Assembly: GCA_012965625.1 (NCBI GenBank)
Contig: DTSC01000372.1
Location: forward strand, 1 to 23,380
Source of the DNA: Flavobacteriales bacterium
GTDB lineage: Bacteria; Bacteroidota; Bacteroidia; NORP154
Length of the DNA stretch: 23,380 bases
Direction: 5' to 3'
In this document: in pieces, positions 16,164 to 23,380 of the stretch
How the letters are laid out: every line of letters starts with the position of its first letter
Numbering within the stretch: the first letter of the stretch is position 1
Program-made: the position numbers and the translations under genes
Notes under the pieces: model-generated
What the model saw: only the letters and a program-made list of their open reading frames with translations
Told to the model about the DNA's origin: nothing
Databases searched by the model: none

Positions 16164-17552
16164 TTATTGGACAATAACATTGACATCATCAATGATTGCT
16201 TGAGCCAATTCCTGCGCTTTTTCAGGAGTAGTGCTTTCTGAGTAAATCCTAATAATGGGCTCAGTATTCGATTTTCGCAAATGAACCCAACCATTTTCAT
16301 AATCTATTTTCACACCATCAACAGTACTAACTTTCTCTTTCCTGTTTCTCGAAGCTATTAAGTCAAGAATTTGGTCCACATCAATTTCAGGAGTCAGCGC
16401 TATCTTATTTTTTGACATATGATATTCAGGGTAAATAGCACGCAATTCCGAGCACTTCTTACCTGATTTTGCAAGATGTGAAAGAAACAGAGCAATGCCA
16501 GCTAATGCATCTCTTCCATAGTGCAGGTCCGGCACGATGATCCCACCATTTCCTTCACCTCCTATAACAGCATTGTGTGATTTCATCATGCTTACCACAT
16601 TCACTTCACCAACGGCAGAAGCGAAATATTGCTGACCATGGTTTTCTGCAACATCGCGCAATGCCCTTGAAGAAGAAAGGTTAGATACTACAGGACCTTT
16701 ATTGAGCCCCAGCACATAGTCAGCTACTGCAACTAACGTGTATTCCTCGCCAAACATTTCCCCATCTTCACATACAATAGCCAGGCGATCTACGTCAGGA
16801 TCAACAGCAAAGCCAAGATGGGCTCCCTGGTCCTTAACAATAGCTGACAAATCTTTTAAATTCTCGGGGAGCGGTTCAGGATTATGTGGAAAATCACCCG
16901 AGGGCTCACAATAAAGCTCAATAACCTTTGCTACTCCCAATGCTTTTAGTAGTGGTGGTAAAGCCAATCCGCCAGTAGAATTAACACAATCAATAGCAAC
17001 TTTAAAATCCATGGAAGTAATAAGATCTTTATTAACTCCAGGTAATTCTAAAATCATCTCAATATGCTTTTCGATCCAGTCATGCTTAAACTCAATGGTA
17101 CCTAGCTCATCAACCTCTGCAAATCTAAAGCTCTCGTTTTCAGCAATCTCTAAAACCTCTGCACCATCTTCACCGGAAATGAACTCTCCTTTTTCATTAA
17201 GGAGCTTTAAAGCATTCCATTGCTTCGGATTATGGCTGGCTGTCAGTATGATCCCTCCTTGGGCCTTTTCCTCAACAACAGCTACCTCCACTGTAGGGGT
17301 AGTAGACAAGCCAAGGTCAATAACATCAATTCCCAGGCCTTGCAAGGTACCTGAAGTCAAGCTATTGAGCATTGCACCTGAGATCCTGGCATCTCTTCCA
17401 ATTACGACCTTGCTCCTGGCATTGGCTTGGCTCCTTGAAATCCAATATCCAAAAGCTGATACAAATTTGACAATGTCCATTGGAGTCAGGCCATCTCCTG
17501 CTTTTCCTCCAATCGTCCCACGAATTCCAGAAATTGATTTTATCAAGGTCAT
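16164..17552 (-). CDS. glmM: Phosphoglucosamine mutase / phosphomannomutase (GlmM-like)
   Basis: 462 residues from the ATG at 17552. A reading from 17627 adds 25 residues that are not family-like and lie upstream of a good -7 element, so the shorter start is preferred. Alpha-D-phosphohexomutase superfamily: SISGIRGTIG at the N-terminus, the phosphoserine loop LTASHNPKQWNALKL (Ser106), metal-binding DPDVDRLAIV (251-260), sugar-binding GEGNGGIIVPD (332-342), and phosphate-binding RKSNTEPIIRIYSES (426-440). GlmM converts glucosamine-6-P to glucosamine-1-P for peptidoglycan and LPS precursors. Bacteroidota homologues of this type are usually annotated GlmM, but a phosphomannomutase/phosphoglucomutase activity cannot be excluded from motifs alone. 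It is followed 13 nt later by the cysteine desulfurase gene. Confidence 0.88.
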   Translation of the reverse strand: MTLIKSISGIRGTIGGKAGDGLTPMDIVKFVSAFGYWISRSQANARSKVVIGRDARISGAMLNSLTSGTLQGLGIDVIDLGLSTTPTVEVAVVEEKAQGGIILTASHNPKQWNALKLLNEKGEFISGEDGAEVLEIAENESFRFAEVDELGTIEFKHDWIEKHIEMILELPGVNKDLITSMDFKVAIDCVNSTGGLALPPLLKALGVAKVIELYCEPSGDFPHNPEPLPENLKDLSAIVKDQGAHLGFAVDPDVDRLAIVCEDGEMFGEEYTLVAVADYVLGLNKGPVVSNLSSSRALRDVAENHGQQYFASAVGEVNVVSMMKSHNAVIGGEGNGGIIVPDLHYGRDALAGIALFLSHLAKSGKKCSELRAIYPEYHMSKNKIALTPEIDVDQILDLIASRNRKEKVSTVDGVKIDYENGWVHLRKSNTEPIIRIYSESTTPEKAQELAQAIIDDVNVIVQ

Positions 17553-17571
17553 AAATACAGTTTTTATCAGG

Positions 17572-17579
17572 CAAAGATA
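17572..17579 (-). promoter_or_regulatory. Putative -7 promoter element for glmM
   Basis: On the minus strand TATCTTTG, an exact match to TAnnTTTG, 19 nt before the ATG at 17552. A CTTG occurs 15 nt upstream, shorter than the usual 19-23 nt. The position argues for the shorter protein start. Confidence 0.45.
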
Positions 17580-17692
17580 AGTCTTTTTTAATCGCAAGAA
17601 CACCAATTTGCACGTACGGTCAAACAATAAGAACCTGTTAATTAATTGTTGATATGTCTTTAATTACCCTCATAACTGCGCTTGATTTTTAT

Positions 17693-17700
17693 TAAATTTG
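17693..17700 (+). promoter_or_regulatory. Putative -7 promoter element for the TPR gene
   Basis: TAAATTTG, an exact match to the Bacteroidota -7 consensus, 30 nt before the ATG. It is part of a 14-nt string, ttttattaaatttg, that recurs at 19152-19165. No TTG lies at the usual -33 distance. Confidence 0.45.
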
Positions 17701-17730
17701 TTGTAGGTCAAGTTAAAAGCCATAAATCTC

Positions 17731-19134
17731 ATGGAAGAAGAAAGTAATTATCCAGACAAGCATAATGAAGTGGGTTCTTCAATCAAGCGCTTTGAAGAGA
17801 TGATTAAAAACAAAACTGAGTACTTCTTTGATGTACATGAGATAGAAGATATTGTTGATCATTACATTGGTGAGTACCGTTGGCCAGATGCATTAAAGAC
17901 CCTGGAGTTTGGCCTTTCCTTACATCCTTTTTCTTTTAACCTTCTGATAAGAAAAGCCCATCTGCTTTCAGATATGAAGAAGCCCAACGAAGGACTTTGC
18001 ACCATAAAGATAATTGAGACCATTTGCCCTGATAATAATGAGCTATATATCATCAAGGGGAATATCCTTTCTCAATTAGGAGAGCATGCTAATTCAATCA
18101 ACTGTTATAAAAAAGCGCTGGATCTAGAAGTGGAAAAGGATGACATTTTAATGTGCATTGCTTTTGAATACCAGAGCCTAAACCTGAATAAAAAGGCACT
18201 CATTTATTTTAAAAAAGCTATTGAAGAAAACCCAGACCAAGAAATAGCTTTATATGAGCTGGCTTTTTGTTATGAAGAGGAGAACTTGTTGGAAGAAAGT
18301 ACAAAATATTATATAAAGTACCTGGACCAGCACCCATATTCGCATGCTGCCTGGTACAATCTTGGGATCTCCTATAGCAAAATGGGCAAGCACTTGAATG
18401 CGATCAATGCATATGATTTCGCAATTGCCATCGACGAAAATTTTGCATCTGGATATTTCAATAAAGCACATGCATTAGCTCATTTAGGCAACTATCATGA
18501 AGCAATTGCTTTGTACAAAGAAACTTTTAAATATGAGGATCCTGAAGCGTACACCTATTACTATATAGGTGAATGTCTTGAAAAGGCTGGAAGGTCTGAA
18601 GAGGCCTTGGAACAATACCAAGAAACAATAAAATTAGATCCGGAGTTTTCAGATGCATGGCTGGCAATGGGAATTATTTTAAACAAGCTGAATAAGCCAG
18701 ATGAAGGTTTAACTTATATCAGAAAAGCTATTGACATTGATCCGGAATGCTCAGAAAACTGGATGGAATATGCTAACCTAATTCTAAAATTTGATGAAAT
18801 TGAAGATGCTGTTTATGCCTATAACAAGGCAATAAGCCTAGACCCTTTCAATATTAAAGCCTGGGTAAATTATGGCGCAATGTTAATCAAAGTTAAAAAC
18901 AATAAGCAGGCTATTAAAATCATCAGGGATGGAATAAAGAAAAACCCAGAAAATCCAGACCTGTATTATTATTATTGTGGTCTGTTATTAAGCTTGAAGG
19001 ATAAGAGAACGGCATATGAAATCTTTGAAAAGGCCCTTAAGCTTAATTATGACAAGCATACACTACTTTTTGATTTCCATCCTGAAACAAAAAAGAATGC
19101 CACTATCCTTGACCTGATAGGAACATATGGGTAA
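17731..19134 (+). CDS. Tetratricopeptide repeat protein
   Basis: 467 residues, almost all TPR. Ten 34-residue units can be phased from about residue 104 to 443 (for example YIIKGNILSQLGEHANSINC, AWYNLGISYSKMGKHLNAIN, AWLAMGIILNKLNKPDEGLT), each with the W/Y-x-x-(L/M)-G-x-x pattern and -DP- or -NP- turn (ENPDQ, DPEFSDAW, DPECSENW, DPFNIKAW); two degenerate units may precede them at 35-103. There is no signal peptide or membrane segment, so it is a cytoplasmic scaffold for protein-protein contacts. The partner is not evident. It lies 53 nt upstream of a ComA-like enzyme gene. The acidic N-terminus and the long run of repeats are seen in many Bacteroidota TPR proteins of unknown role. Confidence 0.9.
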   Translation: MEEESNYPDKHNEVGSSIKRFEEMIKNKTEYFFDVHEIEDIVDHYIGEYRWPDALKTLEFGLSLHPFSFNLLIRKAHLLSDMKKPNEGLCTIKIIETICPDNNELYIIKGNILSQLGEHANSINCYKKALDLEVEKDDILMCIAFEYQSLNLNKKALIYFKKAIEENPDQEIALYELAFCYEEENLLEESTKYYIKYLDQHPYSHAAWYNLGISYSKMGKHLNAINAYDFAIAIDENFASGYFNKAHALAHLGNYHEAIALYKETFKYEDPEAYTYYYIGECLEKAGRSEEALEQYQETIKLDPEFSDAWLAMGIILNKLNKPDEGLTYIRKAIDIDPECSENWMEYANLILKFDEIEDAVYAYNKAISLDPFNIKAWVNYGAMLIKVKNNKQAIKIIRDGIKKNPENPDLYYYYCGLLLSLKDKRTAYEIFEKALKLNYDKHTLLFDFHPETKKNATILDLIGTYG

Positions 19135-19157
19135 TTATGATTATCCTTACATTTTAT

Positions 19158-19165
19158 TAAATTTG
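19158..19165 (+). promoter_or_regulatory. Putative -7 promoter element for the ComA-like gene
   Basis: TAAATTTG 22 nt before the ATG at 19188, within the same 14-nt string found before the TPR gene. It implies that the ComA-like gene has its own start point rather than relying only on read-through. Confidence 0.45.
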
Positions 19166-19187
19166 CATCCTGATTTTTACATCAATT

Positions 19188-19976
19188 ATGAATTTTAACA
19201 TCCCTGGATTACCAGAAAGAGTGATAAAGCCACGTAATAATGGCTTAACGATGATGATGGATAAAGGCCTTAGTATTAGGCAAGTTGAAGATGTTCTCGC
19301 TGCCAGCCATCAGTATATTGATATTGCAAAATTGGGCTTTGGCACGTCTTTCATTACAAATGACCTCGAAAAGAAACTTGCATTATATAAAGAGGCGGAT
19401 ATAAAAGCCTGTTTCGGAGGCACGCTGTTTGAAGTTTTCGTTTCAAAAGGCTTATTTGACGAATACAGAAAGCTGGTAGACCAATATAAGCTAGAGCTTG
19501 TAGAAGTTTCAGATGGATGTGTTGACATGCCTCACGATGAAAAATGCAAGTATATTTCAAAATTGTCCGAACAAACCACTGTCGTTTCTGAAGTGGGCTC
19601 CAAAGATTCTGATATTATCATACCGCCATATAAATGGATCGAGCTGATCAATAAGGAGTTGGAAGCAGGGTCCTGGAAAGTAATTGGTGAAGCAAGAGAG
19701 GGTGGTAATGTTGGCCTTTTTAGGTCATCTGGCGAGGTCAGGTCTGGATTGGTTGATGAGATCCTTACAAAAATACCCGCTGAAAAGATGTTGTGGGAGG
19801 CCCCGCAAAAAGCACAGCAGGTCTGGTTTATTAAATTGCTTGGTGCCAACGTAAACCTTGGAAACATTGCTCCAAATGAGCTAATACCCTTAGAAACATT
19901 GCGATTGGGCTTAAGAGGCGATACGTTTGACACCTATACCAACCCAAAGGCTTCCAATTTAAAACAATGGTCCTAG
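19188..19976 (+). CDS. Phosphosulfolactate synthase (ComA)-like protein
   Basis: 262 residues. Conserved ComA-family blocks: LPERVIKPRNNGLTMMMDKG-LS (residues 8-29), DIAKLGFGTSFI (45-56), FGGTLFEVFV (76-85), LVEVSDGCVDMPHDEK (104-119), SEVGSKDSD (134-142), GEAREGGNVGLFRSSGEVR (167-185), and WEAPQKAQQVWFIKLLGANV-NLGN (203-225). In methanogens ComA adds sulfite to phosphoenolpyruvate to give phosphosulfolactate, the first step of coenzyme M synthesis; Bacillus YitD and plant HSA32 belong to the same family. No comB, comC or later coenzyme M genes are in this window, so in this organism the product may feed another sulfonate or the activity may have changed. Cytoplasmic TIM-barrel enzyme. It is followed after 12 nt by the DUF368 gene, likely in one operon. 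Confidence 0.88.
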   Translation: MNFNIPGLPERVIKPRNNGLTMMMDKGLSIRQVEDVLAASHQYIDIAKLGFGTSFITNDLEKKLALYKEADIKACFGGTLFEVFVSKGLFDEYRKLVDQYKLELVEVSDGCVDMPHDEKCKYISKLSEQTTVVSEVGSKDSDIIIPPYKWIELINKELEAGSWKVIGEAREGGNVGLFRSSGEVRSGLVDEILTKIPAEKMLWEAPQKAQQVWFIKLLGANVNLGNIAPNELIPLETLRLGLRGDTFDTYTNPKASNLKQWS

Positions 19977-19988
19977 TATTTCAATCCT

Positions 19989-20978
19989 ATGAAAACCAGA
20001 AGCTTAAAGGAATATTTAGGCATTAGTCTTCGAGGAATCCTGATGGGCAGTGCAGATGTAGTGCCTGGTGTTTCAGGAGGTACAATTGCCTTTATTACAG
20101 GAATATATCAAGAGCTGCTGGATTCCATTAGTGCCATTAATCTTAACGCTTTTCGACTACTATTTAAAGGCAGGGTTTCAGATTTCTGGAAAGCTATTAA
20201 TGGAAATTTCTTTCTTTTTTTGTTATTTGGCATAAGTGCAAGCATAATAAGTTTGGCCAGCGTTCTGGCTGATATTGTCGGAGATCCTGTTGAGACTAAA
20301 GAAAAAATACTGCTATGGTCTTTCTTTTTTGGATTGATTTTAGCCTCTTCTATTTATATAGGAAAGCAGATAACCAAATGGAATTTTAAAAATATTCTCG
20401 GACTTGCGCTAGGTACTATCATTGCGTTTTGGATTACAATTATATCCCCTGCAAGTGGGACAGATGCAAGCTGGTATCTATTTCTTGCTGGTTTTATTGC
20501 AATATGTGCAATGATACTGCCCGGTATTTCTGGAAGCTTCATTTTGCTTCTGATGGGGGCATATCCCATAGTTCTAGGATCCATAAGCAATTTAGTGGAA
20601 GGAATAAAGGTTGGTGACACGGCAATGCTATTGGATAATGGCACTATCCTTAGTGTCTTTGCTTGTGGTTGCATCGCTGGGTTGTTGAGCTTTGCCAGAT
20701 TAGTATCATTTCTCTTTAAAAAATATCCAGGTACTACCATGGCAGTCCTTACGGGATTTTTAGTTGGGTCTTTAAATAAAGTTTGGCCCTGGAAAGAAAC
20801 CCTTGAATATAGAATCAATTCACATGGAATATCTATACCGTATATTCAAGAGAATCAAATGCCTGATGAAACAGGCCATATAGCTATGGCGATATTATTT
20901 ACAATTACGGGATTCATCTTGGTTTTTGGTATTGAATGGCTTGGAGAAAAGATGAACAAGGAGAATAAAATTAATTAG
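19989..20978 (+). CDS. DUF368 membrane protein (PopT-like polyprenyl-phosphate transporter)
   Basis: 329 residues, about eight to nine hydrophobic segments. The family hallmark LMGSADVVPGVSGGTIAFIT-GIYQELL is at residues 18-44, and a second, similar element MILPGISGSFILLLMGAYPI at 175-194 indicates an internal duplication of the re-entrant loop. DUF368 proteins have been reported (as PopT) to recycle undecaprenyl phosphate across the inner membrane, alongside DedA-family UptA, so the lipid carrier can be reused for peptidoglycan and glycan synthesis. That role is transferred here by family membership, not seen directly. The Met start at 19989 is 12 nt after the ComA-like stop, pointing to co-transcription; aroE follows after 37 nt. 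Confidence 0.88.
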   Translation: MKTRSLKEYLGISLRGILMGSADVVPGVSGGTIAFITGIYQELLDSISAINLNAFRLLFKGRVSDFWKAINGNFFLFLLFGISASIISLASVLADIVGDPVETKEKILLWSFFFGLILASSIYIGKQITKWNFKNILGLALGTIIAFWITIISPASGTDASWYLFLAGFIAICAMILPGISGSFILLLMGAYPIVLGSISNLVEGIKVGDTAMLLDNGTILSVFACGCIAGLLSFARLVSFLFKKYPGTTMAVLTGFLVGSLNKVWPWKETLEYRINSHGISIPYIQENQMPDETGHIAMAILFTITGFILVFGIEWLGEKMNKENKIN

Positions 20979-21015
20979 CGCAAAATCCTTCCTGGGTGAA
21001 TTATAAATATATCTC

Positions 21016-21768
21016 GTGAAAACCTTTGGACTTATTGGCAACCCCTTGGAACACTCTTTTTCCAAGAAGTACTTTACAGAAAAATTCAAAAAAGATGGTA
21101 TTAAGGATTGCAGCTATGAGCTTTTCCCCTTGGAAGATGCATCTGAGCTTATTGAATTAGTCCAGGCAGATAAGACCCTGTGTGGCTTGAATGTTACAGT
21201 ACCATTTAAAAGAGACGTCCTTGAGCTATTAGACGAAACAGAAGAAGAAGCGAAGACCATTGGGGCTGTTAATACCATAAAGATCCAGAGGAATACGGAC
21301 AATGATAAACCCAGGTTAATTGGATATAATACAGATGTGCACGGCTTTAAAACATCCTTATTGCCCTTGTTAAAGAAAAAGCATTCCAATGCCCTGGTAT
21401 TGGGTACTGGAGGAAGCTCAAAGGCTGTTAGCTATGCATTAAACACATTAGGAATCTCCTTTTTACAGGTTTCAAGAGAGCCAAAGAATGATGAGGATCT
21501 TTCTTATCAGGAGCTAAATGAAGAGCTGATAAAACAGCATACGCTCATCATCAATTGCACACCAATTGGCATGTTTCCTGACATAAACCTATGTCCAGAC
21601 ATACCATTAAATAGCGTTGGACCTGAACATCTAGTCTATGACCTTATCTACAATCCAGCAGAAACAGCGCTGCTAAAACGATGCAAGGGTAATGGGGCAC
21701 AAATTAAGAATGGCATGGAAATGCTAGAACTACAGGCAGAGAAAAGCTGGGAAATCTGGAATCTATAG
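21016..21768 (+). CDS. aroE: Shikimate dehydrogenase (NADP+)
   Basis: 250 residues from a GTG start at 21016 (V-K-T-F-G-L-I-G-N-P). Reduces 3-dehydroshikimate to shikimate in the aromatic amino-acid pathway, with NADPH. Motifs: FGLIGNPLEHSFSKKYF (shikimate-binding serines), GLNVTVPFKRDVLELLDE with catalytic Lys65, GAVNTI, GYNTDVHGF with catalytic Asp107, the nucleotide loop LVLGTGGSSKAVSYALNTLG, INCTPIGMFPD, VYDLIYNPAETALLK, and GAQIKNGMEMLELQAEKSWE. The protein is shorter than the E. coli enzyme (272), as is usual for Bacteroidota. Cytoplasmic. It lies between DUF368 and uvrB on the same strand with small gaps. Confidence 0.95.
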   Translation: MKTFGLIGNPLEHSFSKKYFTEKFKKDGIKDCSYELFPLEDASELIELVQADKTLCGLNVTVPFKRDVLELLDETEEEAKTIGAVNTIKIQRNTDNDKPRLIGYNTDVHGFKTSLLPLLKKKHSNALVLGTGGSSKAVSYALNTLGISFLQVSREPKNDEDLSYQELNEELIKQHTLIINCTPIGMFPDINLCPDIPLNSVGPEHLVYDLIYNPAETALLKRCKGNGAQIKNGMEMLELQAEKSWEIWNL

Positions 21769-21769
21769 A

Positions 21770-21802
21770 TTTGCCTCTAAGTGGCATAAGATGATTAATT
21801 TC
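21770..21802 (+). promoter_or_regulatory. Possible promoter for uvrB
   Basis: TTTG (21770-21773), 21 nt, then TAATTTCG (21795-21802), which differs from TAnnTTTG at one base. The ATG of uvrB is 22 nt further on. This would let uvrB be expressed apart from aroE; it overlaps the aroE end by a base, so chance is possible. Confidence 0.35.
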
Positions 21803-21824
21803 GTGGCCTTATCATAATTTTTGC

Positions 21825-23380
21825 ATGGACTTTAAGCTTACCTCTGATTTCTTTCCAACAGGTGACCAGCCAGGTGCTATTGAGCAGCTTACTGAAGGCA
21901 TAAAAAGAAACGAACATTCCCAAACATTATTAGGAGTTACTGGCTCTGGTAAAACATTTACCATGGCCAACGTCATCCAAAATCTTAATCGCCCAACACT
22001 GATCCTAAGCCACAACAAGACCCTGGCGGCACAGCTATATGGAGAATTCAAGCAGTTTTTCCCAGAAAATGCTGTGGAATATTTTGTTTCCTATTATGAT
22101 TATTACCAACCGGAAGCATATATGCCTGTTACGAACACCTATATTGAGAAAGACCTCTCCATCAACGAGGAGATTGAAAAGCTACGCCTGAGCACTACAT
22201 CCTCCTTATTAACAGGAAGAAAAGATATCATCGTTGTCTCTTCAGTATCGTGCATTTATGGTATTGGCAATCCTGCAGATTTTCACAAGTCAGTTATTAA
22301 CATAGTTAAGGGCCAAAATCTCAGCAGAAACAAATTTCTCCACCAGCTTGTCGACAGCCTATATTCCAGGTCTGAATCAGATTTTAAAAGAGGTAACTTT
22401 AGAGTGCGGGGCGATACGGTTGATGTCTTCCTGGCATATAATGACCTGGGATTCAGATTTCTCTTTTTGGGAGATGAGATAGAAGAGATTCATTCCTTCG
22501 ACCCCATAACAGGATCAAAGAAAGGAGCGCTCGATAGCGCTGCTATCTATCCGGCAAACCTCTTTGTCACTACAAAGGACAAGATAGAGGCAGCAATAGG
22601 CCAGATCAAATATGACCTCGATGAACATGTTGATTACCTGATAGACTCTTCTTGTATCGAAGAAGCAGAAAGGGTCAAAGAACGGGTAAACTATGATATT
22701 GAAATGATGAAGGAGCTGGGTTATTGCTCAGGGATTGAGAACTACTCAAGGTACTTGATGGCAGGAGCCCCGGAGATCGCCCCTTTTGCTTGTTGGACTA
22801 TTTTCCCAAGGATTATATCTCCTTTATAGATGAAAGCCATGCTACCATACCACAAATCCGCGGGATGTTTGGTGGAGATCGTTCCCGCAAGGAAAATTTG
22901 GTGAACTATGGATTCAGGCTGCCAGCAGCCCTTGATAACAGGCCCTTGAATTTTAATGAGTTTGATAGCCTTATGAACCAGGTGATCTATGTAAGTGCTA
23001 CTCCCGCCGATTATGAATTGGAAAAGTCTGAAGGCGTAATTGTCGAACAGTTAATCCGCCCAACTGGATTGCTGGATCCGGAAATTGAAGTAAGGCCAAG
23101 CCTTAATCAGATAGATGACCTGATGGACGAGATTGCTGAGAGAATCAAGAAGAAGGAGCGGGTGCTGATAACTACCCTAACCAAAAGGATGGCTGAAGAA
23201 TTATCAAAATACCTATTCAATCTTGACATTAAATGCAGGTATATTCATTCAGATATAGAAACGCTTGAGAGGGTAAAAATTATGAGAGACCTGCGATTGG
23301 GGAAATTTGATGTGCTGGTAGGCATCAACCTTTTGCGCGAAGGCCTTGACCTTCCGGAAGTGTCCTTGGTTACAATATTG
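21825..23380 (+). CDS. uvrB: Excinuclease ABC subunit B, frameshifted and cut by window end
   Basis: UvrB is the helicase-like damage-verification subunit of nucleotide excision repair. Frame 1 (from ATG 21825) carries FPTGDQPGAIEQL, Walker A GVTGSGKT (37-44), SHNKTLAAQLYGEFKQFFP, the beta-hairpin YYDYYQPEAY (89-98), and EEAERVKERVNYDIEMMKEL-GYCSGIENYSRY up to residue 310. Right after it, frame 1 gives nonsense and stops at 22829, while the next frame continues DGRSPGDRPFCLLDYFP, then FIDESHATIPQIRGMFGGDR (Walker B DESH), VIYVSATPADYE, TTLTKRMAEELS, and VGINLLREGLDLPEVSL to the edge. One base is missing between 22756 and 22757. About 130 C-terminal residues (motif VI and UvrC-binding end) lie beyond the window. 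The gene is nearly universal, so an assembly or sequencing error is more likely than a real loss; otherwise it is a pseudogene. Confidence 0.92.
22754..22758 (+). other. Frameshift site in uvrB (one base missing)
   Basis: The DNA reads TAC TT GAT GGC AGG AGC. Inserting one T or C after TT restores Y-F-D-G-R-S-P-G-D-R-P-F-C-L-L-D, the family sequence. Without it the reading goes to L-M-A-G-A-P and a TAG at 22827-22829. Confidence 0.9.

Noticed and set aside
17553..17627. 25-residue N-terminal extension of the phosphohexomutase
   Set aside because: It does not resemble the family, and it contains the putative -7 element of the gene.
1..23380. CRISPR array, insertion sequence, prophage, toxin-antitoxin or defence island
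   Set aside because: No regularly spaced repeats, transposase, integrase, inverted-repeat ends or defence-type domains were seen; the content is housekeeping.

Overview
The window reads as a chromosomal segment of a low-GC member of the phylum Bacteroidota, most likely a Cytophagales-type environmental bacterium. The support is a protein with a C-terminal type IX secretion (Por) sorting domain, a Bacteroidota-style TamB, an outer-membrane barrel with a 'KTNPLG' N-terminus, lipoproteins with classic lipoboxes, starts without obvious Shine-Dalgarno sequences, and several upstream TAnnTTTG elements matching the Bacteroidota sigma-A -7 consensus. I see no tRNA, rRNA, CRISPR array, insertion sequence, phage gene or attachment site.

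Layout. Positions 1-960 (minus) hold the N-terminal third or less of a tamB gene that runs off the left edge. It is head-to-head with tsaD (plus), which overlaps by 8 nt a small outer-membrane protein gene. Converging on that is a minus-strand cluster: an alpha/beta hydrolase, a small lipoprotein, and a 750-residue secreted FG-GAP/VCBS protein. From 6.6 to 9.9 kb lie a PLP-dependent D-cysteine desulfhydrase/ACC deaminase-family enzyme (plus), an unrecognised lipoprotein with a good intrinsic terminator (minus), and a GT-C membrane glycosyltransferase (plus). Next come ilvE and a PhnP-like metallo-hydrolase (minus), then a proton-translocating transhydrogenase operon with split alpha subunit (pntAA-pntAB-pntB, plus). 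A minus-strand pair encodes GlmM-type phosphohexomutase and a cysteine desulfurase. The right end is a plus-strand run: a TPR protein, a ComA-like phosphosulfolactate synthase homologue, a DUF368 polyprenyl-phosphate transporter homologue, aroE, and uvrB, which leaves the window.

Most of this is housekeeping: tRNA modification, amino-acid and redox metabolism, cell-envelope precursors and DNA repair. The points that deserve a second look are a one-base deletion in uvrB, a tamB reading frame with no usual start codon in the expected place, a ComA-like enzyme in an organism type not expected to make coenzyme M, and a 14-nt identical promoter-like element in front of two neighbouring genes. I did not find a convincing undescribed multi-gene system.
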